From assembly GCA_052078155.1 (NCBI GenBank), contig JBQJBP010000003.1, positions 62,001-126,000 of the forward strand: a DNA stretch of 64,000 bases, read 5' to 3'. The position numbers and the translations under genes are program-made. This document shows positions 26,837 to 36,115 of this stretch, piece after piece. The notes below the pieces were generated by a model that was not told where the DNA came from, did no database searches, and saw only the letters and a program-made list of their open reading frames with translations. The stretch's first letter is position 1, and every line of letters begins with the position of its first letter. Origin of the DNA: CAXBMB01 sp052078155 (GTDB taxonomy: Bacteria > Pseudomonadota > Alphaproteobacteria > Kiloniellales > DSM-21159).

Positions 26837-27322
26837 TTACTTGTTGTTTTCGCCCTGGCGCATCTTGATGGCCTGATCCAGCGGAATGCCTGCGGGATCG
26901 CCACTGCCCGTGCGGTACTTGAAGGTGCCTTCGGCTTTGGACAGCAGGTTGCCGTTCTGATCCGTCACATCGGCGCTGGAGAAGAAGATCGAGCGGCCCC
27001 CGCCGGTCCAGACGGCCGTTGCCGTCAGCGTCATGCCCAGGCGACCGGCCCCGATGAACTGGGTGTTCAGTGCCAAAGTCACAGCCCGGCGCACATGGTC
27101 GGGAGAGGCGCAATAGGTTCCGGCCAGTCCCAGCGCGGCATCCAGCACCGTGGTCAAGACGCCCCCGTGCAGCAGGCCGGTCCGGTTGAGGTGCTGCTTT
27201 TCGATCTTCAGCTCAACGACGGCCTTTTTGTCTTCCCAATGCACCAGTCGATAGCCCACCAGGTTGGCAAATCCATCGGGGCTGGCCAGAGGATCATCGG
27301 GCAAAGAAGTCTTCTCACTCAT
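26837..27322 (-). CDS. PaaI-family hotdog thioesterase
   Basis: A 161-residue single hotdog domain. The long helix carries the family motif HLNRTGLLHGGVLTTVLDAALG, with the catalytic Asp. Known members hydrolyse phenylacetyl- or other acyl-CoA thioesters. It follows the enoyl-CoA hydratase gene by 23 bp on the same strand, so the two probably form an operon acting on the same kind of CoA thioester. No phenylacetate-pathway oxygenase is in view, so a general acyl-CoA clean-up role is equally possible. Confidence 0.9.
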   Translation of the reverse strand: MSEKTSLPDDPLASPDGFANLVGYRLVHWEDKKAVVELKIEKQHLNRTGLLHGGVLTTVLDAALGLAGTYCASPDHVRRAVTLALNTQFIGAGRLGMTLTATAVWTGGGRSIFFSSADVTDQNGNLLSKAEGTFKYRTGSGDPAGIPLDQAIKMRQGENNK

Positions 27323-27345
27323 TTTTCTTGTCTTTCGTTTTTCTG

Positions 27346-28125
27346 TTAGCTGCCGCTGAAACTCGGTTTTTCTTTGGCCAGGAAGGCACGCACACCCTCC
27401 CGGTAATCGGCGGTATCACAGGAGGCAAAAGGCGCCAGGCGCTCTTCAGGGGTCAAAGGCGTCGGGTCTTCCGCCCGGCGACTGAAGGACTTGTGCCAGC
27501 GGGCAGCCAGGGGAGCGCCCTCGGCAATGCGCCGTGCCGTTTTCATGGCCTCTTCTTCAAAGCTCTCATCTGGCAGGATCCGGTTGACCAGCCCCTTTTC
27601 ATAGGCTTCGCGGGCTTTGAAAATGCGCCCTTCCAACAGGATTTCCAGAACCACGGCCCGGCCCACCAGACGCACCAGAGGCAACATGGCCTCATAGGGC
27701 AACACATGCCCGATGCGGTTGATGGGAATGCCAAAACCGGCAGACTCATTACACAGACGCAGATCACAGAGGCAGGCCAGCTCCAGACCACCCCCGGCAC
27801 AGGCCCCTTCTATCAGCGCCAGTGTCGGATGGGGCGACTGCTCCACAGCCTGCAAAGCCGGATGCATGACGGCTGAATAGGCCGCCGCCTGTTCCGCTGA
27901 ATAGCGGTTCTGCTCAAACTCCGAGATGTCTGCCCCGGCAGCAAAAGCCCTGCCTCCGGCACCGCGCAGTATCAGGCAGCCCACATCCTCGCGCCTGTTG
28001 ACTTCCTCCACCACCTCTCCCAGCTGCCGCCAGGTTTCCAGATTGAACGCGTTGCGCTTTTCCGGGCGGTTGATGATGACCTGAACAATGGCCCCGTCCT
28101 GCTGCAGCAAAATGTTGTCGCTCAT
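27346..28125 (-). CDS. Enoyl-CoA hydratase/isomerase family protein
   Basis: A 259-residue crotonase-fold enzyme starting MSDNILLQQDGAIVQ at an ATG preceded by GGGGATGTC. The oxyanion-hole regions are visible (RAFAAGADISEFE and IEGACAGGGLELACLCDLR). The second catalytic Glu of classical hydratases (the GxPE position) is replaced here: the sequence reads ESAGFGIPINRIGHVLPY, so hydration activity is not certain and an isomerase or other crotonase reaction is possible. It lies upstream of, and probably in an operon with, the PaaI thioesterase. Confidence 0.88.
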   Translation of the reverse strand: MSDNILLQQDGAIVQVIINRPEKRNAFNLETWRQLGEVVEEVNRREDVGCLILRGAGGRAFAAGADISEFEQNRYSAEQAAAYSAVMHPALQAVEQSPHPTLALIEGACAGGGLELACLCDLRLCNESAGFGIPINRIGHVLPYEAMLPLVRLVGRAVVLEILLEGRIFKAREAYEKGLVNRILPDESFEEEAMKTARRIAEGAPLAARWHKSFSRRAEDPTPLTPEERLAPFASCDTADYREGVRAFLAKEKPSFSGS

Positions 28126-28313
28126 GACATCCCCGTTTTCCCTTTTCCTGCACTGCAACATAAAACAGCGGGCAGGCCAACCACCGGGACAGCTTTCGCT
28201 GGCCGCAAAGAGTCATTCTGGCAGGGACAAAGCCGCAAAGACGTTTCTGACCGAGCGGACGGTTGTCCGCTGGTCTGGCCTAGAATTATGTGTCAGGTGT
28301 CAGATATCCGGTA

Positions 28314-28985
28314 TCAGCCCGCCAGGCCCTCACTGACGGCAGACCGCAGGGCCAGAGCCGCCGCCTTGGGGTCTTCTGCCTTGGCCAGGGCTGATACCAC
28401 GGCGATGCCTTGCGCACCGCTGGACAGGGCCTCCTGCACATCCTGCTGCCGAATGCCGCCGATCGCCACAACAGGCAGGGAGGTGGCCTGGCAAACAGCT
28501 TTGATCCCTGCAGCCCCGATGGGGGCCCGGGCGTTGACCTTGGTCGTGGTGGTCCGGAAAGGGCCGCTGCCCAGGTAATCCACCAGACCGCTTTGTTCTG
28601 CCAATTCAGCCTGTGCTGGCGTATGGGCAGACTGACCCAAAATCATCTCCGGCCCGATCAAATCGCGGGCCTCCTGCGGGGAAACATCATCCTGCCCCAC
28701 GTGCAGCCCGATCACACCACCGCCTTCATCCTGCAGCACTTTGGCCGCTGCTGGCCGGTCATTGATGATCAGCGGCAGGCCCAAAGGGGCAACCAGGTTT
28801 TTCAATGCCCGTCCCAGCTCCAGAAAGCGCTGTCCGGAGGCTTCTTTATCGCGCAGCTGCAGCAGGGTCACTCCTCCTGACAAGGCAGCCGACACCACCT
28901 CCTCCAGCTTGCCGGGTGCCACATCGGCCTCGCCAATCACCAGATAAAGAGAAAGATCAAAGCGCTTGTCAGCAACTACCCGCAT
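28314..28985 (-). CDS. thiE: Thiamine-phosphate synthase
   Basis: A 223-residue TIM-barrel enzyme starting MRVVADKRFDLSLYLVIG. It joins hydroxyethylthiazole phosphate to hydroxymethylpyrimidine diphosphate. Motifs are LLQLRDKEASG, LPLIINDRPA, GLHVGQDD and the phosphate loop YLGSGPFRTTTTK, then AIGGI. The ATG lies one base after the thiM stop, so translation is coupled. With ThiM this is the thiazole salvage pair. A second ThiE-like gene is at 37834-38511 with the thiazole synthesis genes. Confidence 0.93.
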   Translation of the reverse strand: MRVVADKRFDLSLYLVIGEADVAPGKLEEVVSAALSGGVTLLQLRDKEASGQRFLELGRALKNLVAPLGLPLIINDRPAAAKVLQDEGGGVIGLHVGQDDVSPQEARDLIGPEMILGQSAHTPAQAELAEQSGLVDYLGSGPFRTTTTKVNARAPIGAAGIKAVCQATSLPVVAIGGIRQQDVQEALSSGAQGIAVVSALAKAEDPKAAALALRSAVSEGLAG

Positions 28986-28986
28986 G

Positions 28987-29775
28987 TCAGACGACTTTCC
29001 GAATGAGATCACCGCAACCTTCGGCCACCTGATCCAAAAAGAAGATCTGGTCGACAAAGGCAGTTTTGAAAGAGCCGGGCCCGGTTGCCTGCCCGCCGAC
29101 GATCTGTCCGGCCAGACCATAATAGGCCAGGGTTGAGACCGTGGCCTGCAGGGGATCCTCTTCCACCGTCAGAACAGCAGCCACCAGGGCAGAAAGGGCA
29201 CAGCCCGCCCCGGTCATACGGGTAAAGAACGTATGGCCCCCGGCCACCCGATAGATGCTCTTACCGTCCGTGACCAGATCCTCTTCCCCGGTCACGGCCA
29301 CCACCGCCCCCGTTTCCTGAGCCAGCGACTGGGCCGAGGCCTGCACGCCGTGGGGTGTCTGAGAGGAGTCCACTCCGCTCATGCGCCCTCCCTGAGCCAA
29401 AGCTGCAATCTCAGACGCATTGCCGCGGATCACGGTGGGCTGAAACCGAAGCAGCCGCAAAGCCGCCTCCCGGCGCAGTTCCGTGGCTCCCACCCCGACC
29501 GGATCAAGGACCCAGGGCAGTGACAGAGCCTGAGCCTTTTCCGCTGCCTTTTCAGCCGCCAGGCGCTTCTGAAGGGAGAACATGCCCAGATTGACCAGCA
29601 AGCCCTGGGCGCTGGCGGTGACTTCCGCGACCTCTTCCACCGCATCTGCCATGACAGGACGCCCCCCCAGAGCCAGCAGCAGATTGGCCGTGGTCTCCAG
29701 TGCGACCCCGTTGGTCAGGCAGTGGATCAGGGGGGCACGCCCCCGCAGGGTCTGTAAGGTCTGGACTGGGGTCAT
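28987..29775 (-). CDS. thiM: Hydroxyethylthiazole kinase
   Basis: A 262-residue ribokinase-like enzyme that phosphorylates recovered hydroxyethylthiazole. Motifs are PLIHCLTNGVALETTANLLL at the start, PWVLDPVGVGAT, VIRGNASEIAAL, and the anion hole/catalytic region RMTGAGCALSALVAA. It is the first gene of thiM-thiE. The leader upstream does not contain a recognisable TPP riboswitch, in contrast to the thiO operon. Confidence 0.95.
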   Translation of the reverse strand: MTPVQTLQTLRGRAPLIHCLTNGVALETTANLLLALGGRPVMADAVEEVAEVTASAQGLLVNLGMFSLQKRLAAEKAAEKAQALSLPWVLDPVGVGATELRREAALRLLRFQPTVIRGNASEIAALAQGGRMSGVDSSQTPHGVQASAQSLAQETGAVVAVTGEEDLVTDGKSIYRVAGGHTFFTRMTGAGCALSALVAAVLTVEEDPLQATVSTLAYYGLAGQIVGGQATGPGSFKTAFVDQIFFLDQVAEGCGDLIRKVV

Positions 29776-29860
29776 GGTCGCTTAAATCAAATGGCAGCAA
29801 CCCTGCTCTGAGCACAGCAGAGCCTGGCACCGACAGGGATGGAATTACAGGTATCAGAGA

Positions 29861-29905
29861 CTGTCAAAGACCTGGCAGGTTTTCGTACCACCTGACCTTT
29901 GACAG
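29861..29905 (-). terminator. Long hairpin between the TRAP binding protein and thiM
   Basis: CTGTCAAAG (29861-29869) pairs with CTTTGACAG (29897-29905), with an inner CAGGT/ACCTG pair. It follows the stop of the TRAP gene on the minus strand. There is no strong T-tract, so it may stabilise an mRNA end and not be a classical terminator. Confidence 0.5.
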
Positions 29906-29917
29906 AGGCAGCGACAG

Positions 29918-31072
29918 TCAATCAGCTTCCCCTTGCTGCTGCAAGAGAGCCTGACGGGTGATCTGCCCCCAGGCCACCGCACTCTGTTTGGCCTCCAGAT
30001 AGGAATCGATGATCCGGCCGGAGAGATCATCCTGACCGGCCAGGTTCAGCATGACGTCTTCACTGATCACCCGGGCTTCTTCCAGCACCTCATCCGGGAA
30101 TGGACGCAGCTTGACCTTGCCTTCCTCCACAAAGCCCTTAAGCGCCTGGGCGTTGTACCATTCAGCCTCAGCCATGCCCCGCTGATTTTCCGCAGCGCAG
30201 ACCGTCACAATCAGCTCACGCAAATCAGCTGGCAGGTCTTCGAAAGCCTGGCGGTTGATCAGAGCTTCGGCTGATCCATTGGGTTCATGAAACCCCGGCC
30301 AGTAGTAATAGGATGCCACCCGATCCAGCCCCAGGGATCTGTCGCTCCAGGGTCCCAGAAACTCTGCCCCGTCAATCATGCCGGTCTGCAAAGCCTGGAA
30401 GATACCTCCCGGCGGCAAGGTGACCGGAACGCCGCCCAACTGCCGCAGGATCTCTCCCCCCAGTCCAGGCATGCGCACTTTCAGCCCCTTAAAGGAATCC
30501 AGGCCGGTGATTTCCTTCTTGTACCAGCCGCCCATCTGGAACCCGGAGTTCCCGGCCAGCAGGGGTTTGATGCCAAACTGGCCATAAAGCTCATCCCACA
30601 GTGCCTGGCCGCCGCCAAAGTCGATCCAGGCATTATGACTTTCCGGCAGCAGGCCAAAGGGAGCCGCTGTGAAGATGGGCGCAACCGTTGCTTTGCCCGA
30701 CCAGAAAAGCGAGGCCGTATGGGCCATTTCCGCCGTGCCCGCAGACACGGCATCAAAGACGCCAAGTGGCGGCACCAACTCTCCGCCGCCATAGAGTTTG
30801 ACGGTCAGACGCCCATTGGACAGTTGGGTGATCTTTTCCGCGATGCGTTCAGCTGTGGTACCCGGCCCCGGGGCATTGCGCGGCCAGGACGTGACCAGAC
30901 GCCAGACACGGGCCTTTTCTGCCCGTACCGCCGGGGCTGACAGAAGCGCTGCACTTCCCAAAGCCGTTCCCGCCAGACCAGCGCCCAGGACCCGCCGCCG
31001 CTGGCGATCCGGCTGGACTTCTTTATCACTGGCTGAACAGCTCTGGCGGGCTTTGCGGTCACCCTGGCTCAT
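29918..31072 (-). CDS. TRAP transporter solute-binding protein (DctP type), orphan
   Basis: A 384-residue periplasmic binding protein. The N-terminus has a twin-arginine signal (RQRRRVLGAGLAGTALG), so it is likely exported folded. The mature part shows the DctP pattern: WRLVTSWPRNAPGPG, GTAEMAHTASLFW, FGGGQALWDELY, and WYKKEITGLDSFKGLKVRMP, which carries the conserved Arg that grips a substrate carboxylate. The form with a Tat leader and LVTSWP start resembles binding proteins for 2-oxo acids and similar carboxylates; the substrate is not certain. No DctQ or DctM membrane genes are beside it in this window. Confidence 0.9.
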   Translation of the reverse strand: MSQGDRKARQSCSASDKEVQPDRQRRRVLGAGLAGTALGSAALLSAPAVRAEKARVWRLVTSWPRNAPGPGTTAERIAEKITQLSNGRLTVKLYGGGELVPPLGVFDAVSAGTAEMAHTASLFWSGKATVAPIFTAAPFGLLPESHNAWIDFGGGQALWDELYGQFGIKPLLAGNSGFQMGGWYKKEITGLDSFKGLKVRMPGLGGEILRQLGGVPVTLPPGGIFQALQTGMIDGAEFLGPWSDRSLGLDRVASYYYWPGFHEPNGSAEALINRQAFEDLPADLRELIVTVCAAENQRGMAEAEWYNAQALKGFVEEGKVKLRPFPDEVLEEARVISEDVMLNLAGQDDLSGRIIDSYLEAKQSAVAWGQITRQALLQQQGEAD

Positions 31073-31435
31073 GAAACGTCTCCTGAAAACACCCTTGCCC
31101 GTCGGCGCGTCACCTCCGGGCCCTTGTTTATGACCGGAAGATGACAGTCCCCCTTGCCCCTGTCAAAAGCCGAATGGCTGAAGAGATAGCCCTGAATTGC
31201 GGTGTAGAATCACCCCTGACAGGAAACTGAAAGGCCTTCTTCCTCCATCTGGATTGAGAAGATAAGAGGCACCCGAAGAGCCACACAAAGGGGCGCACCT
31301 TCAGGTAATCCCCTTCAAAACCGCTCTTTCATTGCACCAGAAGGGCGAAGCCGTTATGTGAGAGCCCAGCCTGAGCATTCAGAGCCTGATTTCGCCTCTG
31401 CCTTCCACCTGAGACACCAAGGGAGCTTTCCAGCC
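31073..31435. other. Divergent control region of the TRAP binding protein and pyrE
   Basis: About 360 bp. Promoters for both genes must lie here. I see no clear operator, riboswitch or attenuator hairpin. Confidence 0.3.
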
Positions 31436-32122
31436 ATGACCAGCAGCCTGACCGACACTGCCCGCCTTGCCGCCCAGACCCTGTTGGACATTGAAGCCGT
31501 GCTGTTTCGGCCTGAAGACCCCTTTACCTTTACCTCCGGGCGGGTCTCACCGGTTTACGTGGACTGCCGCAAAATCATCTCTTTTCCGCGGGCCCGCGCA
31601 GCCATGATGCAGATGGGCGTGGAGCAGCTGGCACTGCAGGCTGGCGTCGAAGCTTTTGATGTGGTGGCCGGTGGCGAAACGGCTGGCATTCCTTACGGTG
31701 CCTGGATGGCCGACCGCCTGGGCCTGCCCATGGTGTACATCCGCAAGAAGCCCAAAGGCTTTGGCCGAAACGCCCAGATTGAAGGCACCTTCAAAGAAGG
31801 CGACCGGGTGCTGCTGGTGGAAGATCTGGCCACTGACGGCGGGTCAAAAATGAACTTTGTCAAAGCCATTCGCGACGCCGGCGGACAGTGCAACCACACC
31901 TTTGTGGTTTTCCACTACGGCATTTTCCCCGAAGGCATTGCCCAGCTGGAATCCGAAGGGGTGAAGCTGCACGCGCTCTGCACCTGGTGGGACGCGCTGG
32001 CCGTGGCCAAGGAAAAGAACTATCTGGACGAAGCCGGTATCAAGACGGTCACCGATTTCCTCAATGACCCCAACGGCTGGTCGAAAGCCAACGGCGGCAA
32101 AACCAGCGACGACCTGATCTGA
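31436..32122 (+). CDS. pyrE: Orotate phosphoribosyltransferase
   Basis: A 228-residue enzyme of pyrimidine synthesis that converts orotate and PRPP to OMP. The ATG at 31436 (MTSSLTDTARLAAQ) follows AAGGGAGC. Motifs are FTFTSGRVSPVYVDCRK at the start, FDVVAGGETAGIPYGAW, RKKPKGFGRNAQIEG (flexible-loop lysine region) and the PRPP-binding VLLVEDLATDGGSK. It is a single gene; the peptide ABC transporter genes begin 141 bp downstream. Confidence 0.95.
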   Translation: MTSSLTDTARLAAQTLLDIEAVLFRPEDPFTFTSGRVSPVYVDCRKIISFPRARAAMMQMGVEQLALQAGVEAFDVVAGGETAGIPYGAWMADRLGLPMVYIRKKPKGFGRNAQIEGTFKEGDRVLLVEDLATDGGSKMNFVKAIRDAGGQCNHTFVVFHYGIFPEGIAQLESEGVKLHALCTWWDALAVAKEKNYLDEAGIKTVTDFLNDPNGWSKANGGKTSDDLI

Positions 32123-32263
32123 GCGGCCTGAATTCTGCGGTTCTGTTCAGATTCTTCCTGCGTTACAAAGAATTTAGCCTCTGACTTCTCGCCTTGACGC
32201 GATGACTTGATGTACCTTTGTGCCCAAGCCGTGAAATGGCAGGTAACAAGGGAGACTTCGGGA

Positions 32264-33958
32264 ATGACGCGCAGTTGGCGGGCTTTCCATCTGACAGTGT
32301 TTTTGCTGGCGGCTTTGCTGCTTGCCGGGCAGCCGCTGCTGGCACGTGACGCTTCTGCTGCGGGCGACAGCTCGCTGACCATCGGCATTACCCAGTACCC
32401 CTCCACGCTGAACCCCAACATCGATTCCATGTTGGCCAAAAGCTATATTCTGGGCATGACGTCCCGTCCGCTGACGCAGTATGACGATGAGTGGCGGCTG
32501 TTCTGCCTGCTCTGCACGGAACTGCCCAACCTGGAAGACGGCACCGCCTGGCTGGAAGATACGCCCGATGGCAAAAAGGGCATTGCGGTCACCTACACCA
32601 TCAACCCGGAAGCAACCTGGGGCGATGGCACCCCGGTCAGTACGGAAGATGTGCTCTTTACCTGGCAGGTGGGGCGCCACCCCAAGTCCGGCGTCTCAAA
32701 CTCAGAGCTTTATCGCCGCATCCGTTCCATCACCGTCAAGGATCAGAAGACCTTTGTTTTTCACTTGGACAAGGTGACCTTCGACTATGCCGCGGCGACA
32801 GATTTCCGGCTGCTGCCTGCCCATGTTGAACGGCCGATTTTTGAAAAGGACCCGGCCCAGTACCGCAACCGTACGGCTTTTGACACAGACCCGACCAACC
32901 CGGCCCTGTCTTTTGGTCCCTACAGCATCGCGCGGCTGGAACGGGGCTCTGAGATAGAATTGCTACCCAATTCCCGCTGGTGGGGAGAGCCCCCTGCCTT
33001 TGACCGCATCATTGTGCGGACCATTGAAAACACCGCCGCCCTGGAAGCCAACCTTCTGTCCGGTGCCATCGACATGGTGGCCGGGGAACTGGGCTTTAGC
33101 CTGGACCAGGCTCTGGCCTTCGAAAAACGTCATGGCAGCGACTACAACATCATCTACAAACCCGGTCTGATCTACGAGCACATCGACCTGAACCTGGACA
33201 ACCCCTTGCTGCAGCTCAGTGGCGTGCGCAAAGCGCTGATCATGGGGATCGACCGGCAGGCCATCAGCGAGAAGCTCTTTCAGGGCACACAACCGGTGGC
33301 CGACAGCAGCGTCTCCCCCCTGGACTGGATCTACCACCCCGATGCCCGGCACTATGTCTATGATCCCAAAACCGCCGTTGAGCTGCTGGAGGAAATGGGC
33401 TTTACGGAAATCAAAAAGGGCATTCGGTACAACGCGAGCGGCGACAAGCTGTCCTTCGAGTTCATGACCACAGCGGGCAACCGCACACGCGAACTGGTGC
33501 AGCAGGTGATCAAAAGCCAGCTCAAAAAAATCGGCGTGGAAGTGGTTATCCGCAATGAACCGGCGCGCGTGTTTTTTGGCCAGACCGTCACCCAGCGCAA
33601 GTTTACGGGTCTTGCCATGTTTGCCTGGTACTCCAGCCCGGAGAACCCGCCGCGCTCCACGCTCTATTCCAATGAAGTTCCCACCGCCGCCAATGGCTGG
33701 TCCGGGCAGAACTACACCGGTTACAAAAATGTCGAGATGGACAAACTGATCGACCAGATTGAGGTGGAACTCAACCGCAGCAGGCGCAAAGCCCTGTGGG
33801 GCCGCTTGCAGGATCTCTACACAGAAGACCTGCCGGTCCTGCCCCTGTTCTGGCGTGCGGAAGCCTATGTGCTGCCCACCTGGCTGAAAGGGGTGCGGCC
33901 CACCGGCCACCAGGGCACCACGACCCTGTGGATCGAACGCTGGTACAGTTCCCAGTAA
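32264..33958 (+). CDS. Peptide/nickel-type ABC transporter substrate-binding protein (family 5)
   Basis: A 564-residue exported protein; the ATG at 32264 (MTRSWRAFHLTVFLLAALLL) begins a clear Sec signal ending near ARDASAAG. The mature part is a family 5 solute-binding protein: LTIGITQYPSTLNPN, VTYTINPEATWGDGTPVSTEDV and FGPYSIARLERGSEIEL. Family members deliver peptides, nickel or other solutes to DppBC-type permeases. The two permease genes follow directly, but no ATPase gene is in this cluster. Confidence 0.9.
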   Translation: MTRSWRAFHLTVFLLAALLLAGQPLLARDASAAGDSSLTIGITQYPSTLNPNIDSMLAKSYILGMTSRPLTQYDDEWRLFCLLCTELPNLEDGTAWLEDTPDGKKGIAVTYTINPEATWGDGTPVSTEDVLFTWQVGRHPKSGVSNSELYRRIRSITVKDQKTFVFHLDKVTFDYAAATDFRLLPAHVERPIFEKDPAQYRNRTAFDTDPTNPALSFGPYSIARLERGSEIELLPNSRWWGEPPAFDRIIVRTIENTAALEANLLSGAIDMVAGELGFSLDQALAFEKRHGSDYNIIYKPGLIYEHIDLNLDNPLLQLSGVRKALIMGIDRQAISEKLFQGTQPVADSSVSPLDWIYHPDARHYVYDPKTAVELLEEMGFTEIKKGIRYNASGDKLSFEFMTTAGNRTRELVQQVIKSQLKKIGVEVVIRNEPARVFFGQTVTQRKFTGLAMFAWYSSPENPPRSTLYSNEVPTAANGWSGQNYTGYKNVEMDKLIDQIEVELNRSRRKALWGRLQDLYTEDLPVLPLFWRAEAYVLPTWLKGVRPTGHQGTTTLWIERWYSSQ

Positions 33959-34006
33959 GACAAAGGGGATGAGTTTGGATCTGCGCGGCAGAACAGAGCA
34001 GTCTTC

Positions 34007-34960
34007 ATGACCCGGTTTCTCTTCCGACGCCTGCTGGAGGCTCTGGTGGTGCTCTGGGTCATGTCTCTGGTCATCTACGGCCTGATAGGCCTGATGCCCG
34101 GTGACCCCATTGACCTGATGATCTCCGCCAACCCGGACCTGACACCGGAAGACGCCAAGCGCCTCAAAAGCCTCTATGGTCTGGATCAGCCCATCTGGCA
34201 GCGCTATCTGAACTGGCTGACAGCGGCCCTGCAGGGCGATCTGGGATACTCCCGGCTTTTTGCCCAACCGGTGGAAGTGATCCTCCTGCCCCGTCTGGGA
34301 AACACCCTGATCCTGATGTCATCGGCCTTCGTACTGTCGTTCTGCCTCGCCCTGCCCGCCGGCCTGCTGGCGGCCCGCAATCCGGGCAAGCTGCTGGACA
34401 GCGCCATCAACCTCTTTGCCTTTGCCGGAATCTCTTTGCCCCCCTTCTGGCTGGCCATCCTGCTGATGATGCTCTTTGCCGTAACCCTGGGCTGGCTGCC
34501 CGCCGGGGGCATGGGCGATCCCGGTTTTTTTGGCCGCCTGCCCTATCTGGTGCTTCCGGTCATGACCCTGACCCTGGCCTCTGTCGGCGGGCAGACCCGC
34601 TATCTGCGGGCCGCCATGATCGAGGCCCTGCGGCAGGATTACGTGCGCACGGCCCGGGCCAAGGGTCTCAATGAACGACAGATTCTGACAGGCCATGCTT
34701 TGCGCAATGCCATGATCCCGGTGGTCACCATACTGGCGCTGGACTTCGGCAGCCTCTTTGGCGGGGCCTTGATTACAGAAACCATGTTTGGCTGGCTGGG
34801 CATGGGCAAAACCATCTTCGATGCCGTCATGGGCAATGATTACAATCTGGCGCTGGTCGGGCTGCTGCTGGCCACTGGCACTGTGCTGCTGGCCAACATT
34901 CTGGCCGACCTGGCCTATGTCTGGCTGGACCCCCGCATCAGCTATGAGGCCACGGCATGA
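34007..34960 (+). CDS. ABC transporter permease, DppB/OppB type
   Basis: A 317-residue inner-membrane permease with about six hydrophobic segments, starting MTRFLFRRLLEALVVLWVMS. The N-terminal TM helix, the periplasmic segment with LMPGDPIDLM, and the cytoplasmic EAA-like loop (YVRTARAKGLNERQILTGHALRNA when read in two parts) are as expected. It follows the binding-protein gene by 48 bp and overlaps the next permease by 4 bp (ATGA), showing tight coupling. Confidence 0.92.
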   Translation: MTRFLFRRLLEALVVLWVMSLVIYGLIGLMPGDPIDLMISANPDLTPEDAKRLKSLYGLDQPIWQRYLNWLTAALQGDLGYSRLFAQPVEVILLPRLGNTLILMSSAFVLSFCLALPAGLLAARNPGKLLDSAINLFAFAGISLPPFWLAILLMMLFAVTLGWLPAGGMGDPGFFGRLPYLVLPVMTLTLASVGGQTRYLRAAMIEALRQDYVRTARAKGLNERQILTGHALRNAMIPVVTILALDFGSLFGGALITETMFGWLGMGKTIFDAVMGNDYNLALVGLLLATGTVLLANILADLAYVWLDPRISYEATA

Positions 34961-35907
34961 GCGGCGCCTCCACAGAACTGGCTGCCCAGGCCGCTCAGGC
35001 CCTGGGGCCGGCCCGCGCGCCCTTGCGGTTGTTTATGGAGCGCTTTGTCAAACATCGGCTGGCGGTCCTCTCCCTGGTGATCATTGTTCTGCTGGCCACA
35101 GCCGCCGTCGGCGCCCCCTGGGTCGAAGCCTGGATGGGGCTGGACGCCAATGAAGTGGATCTCTTTGCCATCAATGCGCCGCCCTCTGCTGAACATCCTC
35201 TGGGCACAGATGAACTGGGACGGGATCTGCTGCTGCGCCTGCTCTATGGCGGTCAGATCTCCCTGGGCGTTGCCCTGACGGCGGCCTGTTTCGCCGCTCT
35301 GCTGGGTACCTTCATCGGGCTGGTGGCCGGTTACTTCGGCGGTCGGCTGGACTCTCTTTTGATGCGCCTGGCAGATTCCGTCATCGCCCTACCGTTGCTG
35401 CCGCTGCTGATCGTGCTGGCGGCTCTGGACCTCAACAAGCTGGGCCTGCCGGACAGCATCATCCAGTCGGAGAATCTCTCCTTCTATCGCATTGTCGCCC
35501 TCATTGTGCTGGTCGGCTGGACCACCGTCGCCCGACTGGTCCGCTCCGCCACTCTCAGCCTCAAAGCCCGTGAATTTGTCCGTGCGGCAGAGGCTCTGGG
35601 GGCCGGTCCCTGGCGCATCATGCTGCGTCACATCCTGCCCAATGCCGTCTCCCCCATTGTGGTGGCCACCACCCTGTCCATCGGCAACATCATCCTGCTG
35701 GAATCGGTGCTGTCCTTCCTGGGTCTGGGCGTTCAGCCGCCCCTGCCCTCCTGGGGCAACATGCTGACCGGCGCCCAGGAAACCATCTGGTCTTCGCCCC
35801 ATCTGGCCCTCTGGCCCGGCCTCCTGATCTTCGTCACTGTCATCAGCTTCAATTTCCTGGGCGACGGCTTGCAGGACGCCCTGGACCCGCGCAGCCAGAA
35901 ACGCTGA
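34957..35907 (+). CDS. ABC transporter permease, DppC/OppC type
   Basis: A 316-residue permease, the partner of the preceding DppB-type gene. Features are an N-terminal cytoplasmic stretch, a first TM helix around LAVLSLVIIVLLATAAVGA, the HPLGTDELGRDLLLRLLYGG motif diagnostic of OppC/DppC, and an EAA loop (REFVRAAEALGAGPW). Transport would need two ATPase subunits; the nearest are DppD/DppF-type genes at 44370-46437. The operon ends here; the next gene is unrelated. Confidence 0.92.
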   Translation: MSGASTELAAQAAQALGPARAPLRLFMERFVKHRLAVLSLVIIVLLATAAVGAPWVEAWMGLDANEVDLFAINAPPSAEHPLGTDELGRDLLLRLLYGGQISLGVALTAACFAALLGTFIGLVAGYFGGRLDSLLMRLADSVIALPLLPLLIVLAALDLNKLGLPDSIIQSENLSFYRIVALIVLVGWTTVARLVRSATLSLKAREFVRAAEALGAGPWRIMLRHILPNAVSPIVVATTLSIGNIILLESVLSFLGLGVQPPLPSWGNMLTGAQETIWSSPHLALWPGLLIFVTVISFNFLGDGLQDALDPRSQKR

Positions 35908-36115
35908 ACCTCCAGCTGCAAAAGGGCATTCGCTTGCTTCTCTTTTACAGACAGAAGCGCTTGACGGCCTCCTTCGAAGGGCGAGAGAAGGCTCCCCCTG
36001 CTCCCTGATCTCTTTTTATCAAAAACGACCTGCTTTTGGCGGGCGCTGAAGATCATCTGTCGGGAAAAACGCTTAGATCTGGTTTTCGTTGCTTGTTCTC
36101 AAAAAGGCCTCTGCC

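Noticed and set aside
29776..29917. Possible TPP riboswitch upstream of thiM
   Set aside because: The conserved CTGAGA and GAACCTG blocks are missing; only a hairpin is present.
32963..34267. Minus-strand open frame of 434 codons opposite the peptide transporter genes
   Set aside because: Shadow of two real genes; it spans their boundary and has no familiar motif.
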